DNA of 9,453 nucleotides from MedAcidi-G1 sp002713545. GTDB lineage: Bacteria; Actinomycetota; Acidimicrobiia; Acidimicrobiales; MedAcidi-G1. The stretch's first letter is position 1, and every line of letters begins with the position of its first letter. The translations under genes were made by a program, and so were the position numbers. The stretch spans positions 1 through 9,453 of the forward strand of contig CAXGYF010000044.1 in NCBI GenBank assembly GCA_964013895.1, in the 5' to 3' direction. Positions 7,373 through 9,453 of this stretch are shown here, in pieces. Under the pieces are notes generated by a model that saw nothing but the letters and a program-made list of their open reading frames with translations, was not told the origin of the DNA and did no database searches.

Positions 7373-9021
7373 AGCCTGAAGACTCCGTATTTTTGAGAAC
7401 CTTCGATTGGTTTGTTTCGAAAAGTGGATAAGCAGATACTAATTACAGTACGAGTGTCTCTCGGGTCGATAATTCCATCGTCACTTACGGCTCCCGTTGC
7501 TACTAGCGCTAAAGATCCGCGTTCTTGGATTTCTTCAACTTTTTGTACTATTGCAGCATCTTCCTCTTCGTCAAATTCTTCTCCTTTACGTTCGGCTCGT
7601 CCCTTACGAACTATAGACATAACTCCTGCAATTTGTTTTGGTCCCATAACAGCGATTTTTGCTGTAGGCCAAAGAAATGTGAATCTATTCCCGTAAGCGC
7701 GTCCGGACATGCCATAATTCCCAGCTCCCATCGATTTTCCTACTATTACTGCAATGTGAGGCACAGTTGAGTTGGAAATGGCATTTATGAGTTGTGAGCC
7801 CTTTTTTATTATTCCTGCTTTTTCAAAGTCACTTCCTACTATGAATCCTGGAACGTTGTGTAGGAAAAGCAGGGGGGTGTTTTGTCTGTTGCACAACTGG
7901 ATGAAATGGGCAGCTTTTTCAGCTTCTTCAGGGAATATGACACCATTATTTCCTAGTATCCCAATCGGATAGCCGTCTATTGTTGACCATCCACAGACCA
8001 TCGCGGGTCCGTAAAGAGGTTTGAATTCTTCAAAGCGGGAAGCGTCCACAATTCTTGAAATCACTTCACGAATGTCTACTGGTTGTCGTAAGTCTCTATC
8101 GATTATTCCTAACAGTTCTTCAGGGTGATGCACGGGTTCTTCGGACAAGTAACTTGGCTCTGGGTCTGGTTTTTTCCAATCCAGATGTGAGATGACTTCC
8201 CTGCAGAGTCTCAGAGCGTCCATTTCGTCTTCAGCAAGATAGTCAGCGAGACCTGACTTTTCAGCATGAAGTTGGGCGCCTCCGATTTCTTCGTCACTGG
8301 ATTCTTCACCAGTTGCCATCTTTACAAGTGGTGGACCTCCCAACGCGACCTTGGACTGTTCTCGAATGAAAATGTTGTAATCAGAAACTCCAGGTTGATA
8401 TGCGCCACCTGCAGTTGCAGTTCCAAAAACTACACAGATCGTAGGTATTCCCATTTTTGATAGTTCAATCATTTCGTAGAAAAAACGTCCTGATTCGGCG
8501 AAGTGACTGACTTGAGCTTTGCGGCTATTTGATTTCCCTCCGCCGCCAGTCGGGATGTTCAGGTCAGCTCCAGCTGATTCAACGAAACTCACATATGGCA
8601 TATGGTTGTCTCGAGCGATTTCTAAAGCGCGCATCCACTTTTTAACGACATAAGGAGTCATGGCACCCGCTTGAACTGTTGGATCGTTTCCAAGAATCAC
8701 ACATTCAGTGTCTGCTATTACGCCAATTCCAACTACGAATCCACCTCCTACGGTGTAATCTGAATCGGCTGCTGCTAGCGGACTTATTTCCAGAAAAGGA
8801 CTGTCAGGATCTAGGACGTTCGCTATACGTTCACGAATCGGTAGCTTTCCTTTTGATCGGTGCCTTTCTGTTGTTTCAGGCCCGCCTCCAGCTTCGGCTT
8901 CATCTAAAAGCTCTTCAAGCTCTTCAAGTTGTTCGAGCATGTCAGAACGGTTTTTATGAAACTGTTCGCTTTGGATGTCTACGTGTGTTTCCAGTGATGG
9001 GGCTAGAAGTTTCCGTTTCAT
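7369..9021 (-). CDS. Acyl-CoA carboxylase beta subunit (carboxyltransferase), methylcrotonyl/geranyl-CoA type
   Basis: A 550-residue carboxyltransferase with both crotonase-like halves. The N half (about 50-320) contains the oxyanion motif 'TATAGGAYQP' (201-210) and 'LGGPPLVKMATGEE' (227-240). The C half (about 320-540) contains 'GNNGVIFPEEAEKAAHFIQLC', in part, the second oxyanion motif 'GAGNYGM' (432-438) and the closing 'IIDPRDTR' (517-524). The 'GAGNYGM.GRAY' and 'HFIQLC' patterns resemble methylcrotonyl- and geranyl-CoA carboxylases more than propionyl- or acetyl-CoA carboxylases. It transfers the carboxyl from biotin to an acyl-CoA, probably the gamma-methyl of a 3-methyl-2-enoyl-CoA, as part of an alpha/beta complex. 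Residues 28-44 are a Glu/Leu-rich, probably coiled helix. It is the first gene of the operon. The ATG at 9021 has TAAGG at 9029-9033, 7 nt upstream, and a good promoter about 25 nt upstream of that start. Specificity between methylcrotonyl and longer substrates is unresolved. Confidence 0.94.
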   Translation of the reverse strand: MKRKLLAPSLETHVDIQSEQFHKNRSDMLEQLEELEELLDEAEAGGGPETTERHRSKGKLPIRERIANVLDPDSPFLEISPLAAADSDYTVGGGFVVGIGVIADTECVILGNDPTVQAGAMTPYVVKKWMRALEIARDNHMPYVSFVESAGADLNIPTGGGGKSNSRKAQVSHFAESGRFFYEMIELSKMGIPTICVVFGTATAGGAYQPGVSDYNIFIREQSKVALGGPPLVKMATGEESSDEEIGGAQLHAEKSGLADYLAEDEMDALRLCREVISHLDWKKPDPEPSYLSEEPVHHPEELLGIIDRDLRQPVDIREVISRIVDASRFEEFKPLYGPAMVCGWSTIDGYPIGILGNNGVIFPEEAEKAAHFIQLCNRQNTPLLFLHNVPGFIVGSDFEKAGIIKKGSQLINAISNSTVPHIAVIVGKSMGAGNYGMSGRAYGNRFTFLWPTAKIAVMGPKQIAGVMSIVRKGRAERKGEEFDEEEDAAIVQKVEEIQERGSLALVATGAVSDDGIIDPRDTRTVISICLSTFRNKPIEGSQKYGVFRL

Positions 9022-9030
9022 ATCTACACC

Positions 9031-9054
9031 TTAAGGGTAATAAAGAGACCCTAA
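9031..9054 (-). promoter_or_regulatory. Leader inverted repeat overlapping the ribosome-binding site of the carboxylase beta gene
   Basis: In the operon leader the arm TTAGGGT (9054-9048) is complementary, with one unpaired base, to ACCCTTAA (9038-9031), with a 9-nt loop. The distal arm runs into the TAAGG Shine-Dalgarno (9033-9029). If transcribed, the hairpin could modulate translation, but the proximal arm starts at or before the predicted transcription start (about 9047), so it may instead be a DNA site or chance. Weak evidence. Confidence 0.25.
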
Positions 9055-9082
9055 TCTTACCGTAAGTGATTTTCTCTGGCAA
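9054..9082 (-). promoter_or_regulatory. Sigma-70-type promoter for the carboxylase/atuA operon
   Basis: On the minus strand, TTGCCA (9082-9077) matches five of six bases of the -35 consensus, followed by exactly 17 bp and TAAGAT (9059-9054) as the -10. Transcription should begin near 9047, giving a leader of about 25 nt before the ATG at 9021. No competing promoter is evident within the operon, where gaps are 18 nt or less. The 13-bp inverted repeat at 9055-9067 covers the -10 and part of the spacer, so the promoter is well placed for repression. Seen directly; activity is inferred. Confidence 0.65.
9055..9067. promoter_or_regulatory. Candidate TetR operator 1 (TCTTACCGTAAGT)
   Basis: A perfect inverted repeat, CTTAC-C-GTAAG (9056-9066), with flanking T on each side. 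It overlaps the operon -10 element, so a protein bound here would block RNA polymerase. It shares the outer half-sites TCTTA and TAAGT with a second repeat at 9097-9110. The TetR protein of the operon is the likely ligand-responsive binder, by analogy with Pseudomonas AtuR, which, from memory, binds two inverted repeats in its own divergent region. Binding is not shown by sequence. Confidence 0.45.
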
Positions 9083-9096
9083 TTTGAATCTAAAAG

Positions 9097-9110
9097 TCTT
9101 ATTAGTAAGT
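9097..9110. promoter_or_regulatory. Candidate TetR operator 2 (TCTTATTAGTAAGT)
   Basis: An inverted repeat with arms CTTA and TAAG around a 4-bp centre, sharing the outer bases TCTTA...TAAGT with the repeat at 9055-9067. The two centres are about 42 bp apart, close to four helical turns, so they would face the same side of DNA. It lies upstream of the operon -35 and close to the expected -35 position of the transporter promoter, so one regulator could control both directions. Confidence 0.4.
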
Positions 9111-9126
9111 AGTTTCGGGTATTTGA

Positions 9127-9136
9127 TGTTATGAAT
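9127..9136 (+). promoter_or_regulatory. Possible extended -10 promoter giving a leaderless transporter mRNA
   Basis: TG (9127-9128), one base, then TATGAA (9130-9135) forms an extended -10 element. A start site 6-7 nt downstream falls on or next to the ATG at 9141. No -35 match and no Shine-Dalgarno precede the ATG, both of which fit a leaderless mRNA, a common arrangement in actinobacteria. It is an inference from position. Confidence 0.3.
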
Positions 9137-9140
9137 ACAA

Positions 9141-9453
9141 ATGGAGTCTTTCGAGCCTGAAGTGACAGAAAAGAATTTTCAAGAAATTCCTCCCAGAAAA
9201 GGAAAACCAGAGACCAGGCCCTGGATATCTCTCTTAGTAGCTTCTTCAAGCATATTTTTAATGACTCTTGATTTGGGTCTCACAGCGGTATCACTACCAG
9301 AAATTCGAGCCGATTTCGATGCATCCAAGAAACAGATAATTAATTGGGGAGCAACTTCATATCTGGTGGCGATGACATCTTTATTGTTGCTTTTTGGGCG
9401 CCTCGCAGATCGCTATGGTCGTCGAAAATTATTTCTAATTGGTTTATCAATAA
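9141..9453 (+). CDS. Major facilitator superfamily transporter, N-terminal part (3' end outside window)
   Basis: An open frame from ATG 9141 to the window end encodes 104 residues. It begins with about 27 polar residues, then a first membrane helix (about 29-50) leading into 'LDLGLTAVSLPEI' (43-55), which resembles the 'LD.TIVNVALP.I' motif of DHA2-type (14-helix) drug/metabolite transporters. A second helix (about 68-85) follows, then the superfamily's cytoplasmic loop motif 'GRLADRYGRRK' (86-96) and the start of helix 3. The frame has a stop at 9132-9134 just upstream, so 9141 is the first available ATG. No Shine-Dalgarno is visible and a leaderless start is plausible. It is divergent from the carboxylase operon and shares its control region, suggesting it may move a pathway substrate or export toxic acids. 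Which solute it carries cannot be told from this fragment. Confidence 0.88.
   Translation, partial: MESFEPEVTEKNFQEIPPRKGKPETRPWISLLVASSSIFLMTLDLGLTAVSLPEIRADFDASKKQIINWGATSYLVAMTSLLLLFGRLADRYGRRKLFLIGLSI

Larger units (their letters stand above)
9022..9140. promoter_or_regulatory. Divergent intergenic control region between the carboxylase operon and the transporter gene
   Basis: These 119 bp lie between the two divergent start codons and contain the operon promoter, a candidate transporter promoter, two related inverted repeats and a third inverted repeat in the operon leader. No small ORF or RNA gene is evident. A 72-codon minus-strand frame crossing it has no family features and is antisense to the transporter start. 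Confidence 0.75.

Noticed and set aside
7369..9021. Propionyl- or acetyl-CoA carboxylase beta subunit
   Set aside because: Possible by general family, but the GAGNYGM and HFIQLC motifs and the AtuA and LiuC/AtuE-like neighbours favour the methylcrotonyl/geranyl group.
8679..9065. 128-codon plus-strand frame antisense to the carboxyltransferase start
   Set aside because: Leucine/glutamine/arginine-rich shadow of the Glu/Leu-rich coding strand, with no family features and no ribosome site; the minus-strand frame is a certain carboxyltransferase.
9084..9089. TTGAAT as a -35 element for the transporter
   Set aside because: No acceptable -10 lies 16-18 bp downstream; the extended -10 at 9127-9135 is too far away.
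9031..9249. 72-codon minus-strand frame across the divergent intergenic region
   Set aside because: It is antisense to the transporter start, overlaps the operon promoter, and has no recognisable domain; the plus-strand frame has clear transporter motifs.
1..9453. CRISPR array, tRNA/rRNA gene, insertion sequence or prophage
   Set aside because: No repeated spacer pattern, cloverleaf, transposase or phage-like ORF was seen; the window is almost fully occupied by metabolic genes.

Overview
The window looks like one catabolic operon on the minus strand, flanked by two partial plus-strand genes. Base composition is in the low 40s percent G+C by eye. The mix of families (a mycothiol/DinB-fold TIGR03084-type protein, an actinobacterial-style acyl-CoA dehydrogenase ending in an 'AERVLGLPR'-type tail, a two-subunit biotin-dependent acyl-CoA carboxylase and a TetR regulator) suggests an uncultured, relatively A+T-rich actinobacterium, perhaps a marine Acidimicrobiia lineage. 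That assignment is inference and would need a database search.

Layout: 1-183 (+) is the C-terminal end of a short-chain dehydrogenase/reductase. It converges, with a 15-bp gap, on the last gene of the minus-strand operon. In transcription order (right to left) the operon is: carboxyltransferase beta subunit (9021-7369), biotin carboxylase/biotin carrier alpha subunit (7372-5420), AtuA/DUF1446 protein (about 5427-3670), acyl-CoA dehydrogenase (3667-2447), TetR-type regulator (2471-1785), TIGR03084/DinB-fold protein (1766-966) and an enoyl-CoA hydratase of the methylglutaconyl/isohexenylglutaconyl type (969-199). Junctions are 4- to 25-nt overlaps or gaps of 2 and 18 nt, so this is one translationally coupled unit. 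A 119-bp intergenic region (9022-9140) separates it from a divergent major facilitator transporter that runs off the right edge.

How it works together: the content matches the logic of the Pseudomonas acyclic terpene utilization (Atu) and leucine/isovalerate (Liu) routes. The acyl-CoA dehydrogenase would make a 3-methyl-2-enoyl-CoA, the biotin carboxylase would carboxylate its gamma-methyl group, and the hydratase would hydrate the glutaconyl-type product. The AtuA homologue marks it as Atu-like rather than Liu-like. Acyl-CoA synthetase and HMG-CoA-lyase-type genes are not in the window. The true substrate (citronellyl/geranyl-CoA or another branched acyl-CoA) cannot be fixed from sequence alone.

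Regulation: the divergent intergenic region holds a good promoter for the operon (TTGCCA, 17 bp, TAAGAT). It also holds two related inverted repeats sharing the half-sites TCTTA...TAAGT, centred about 42 bp apart. One overlaps the operon -10 element; the other lies near the -35 region of a possible leaderless promoter for the transporter. They are the best candidates for operators of the TetR regulator and are the most interesting non-coding feature here.
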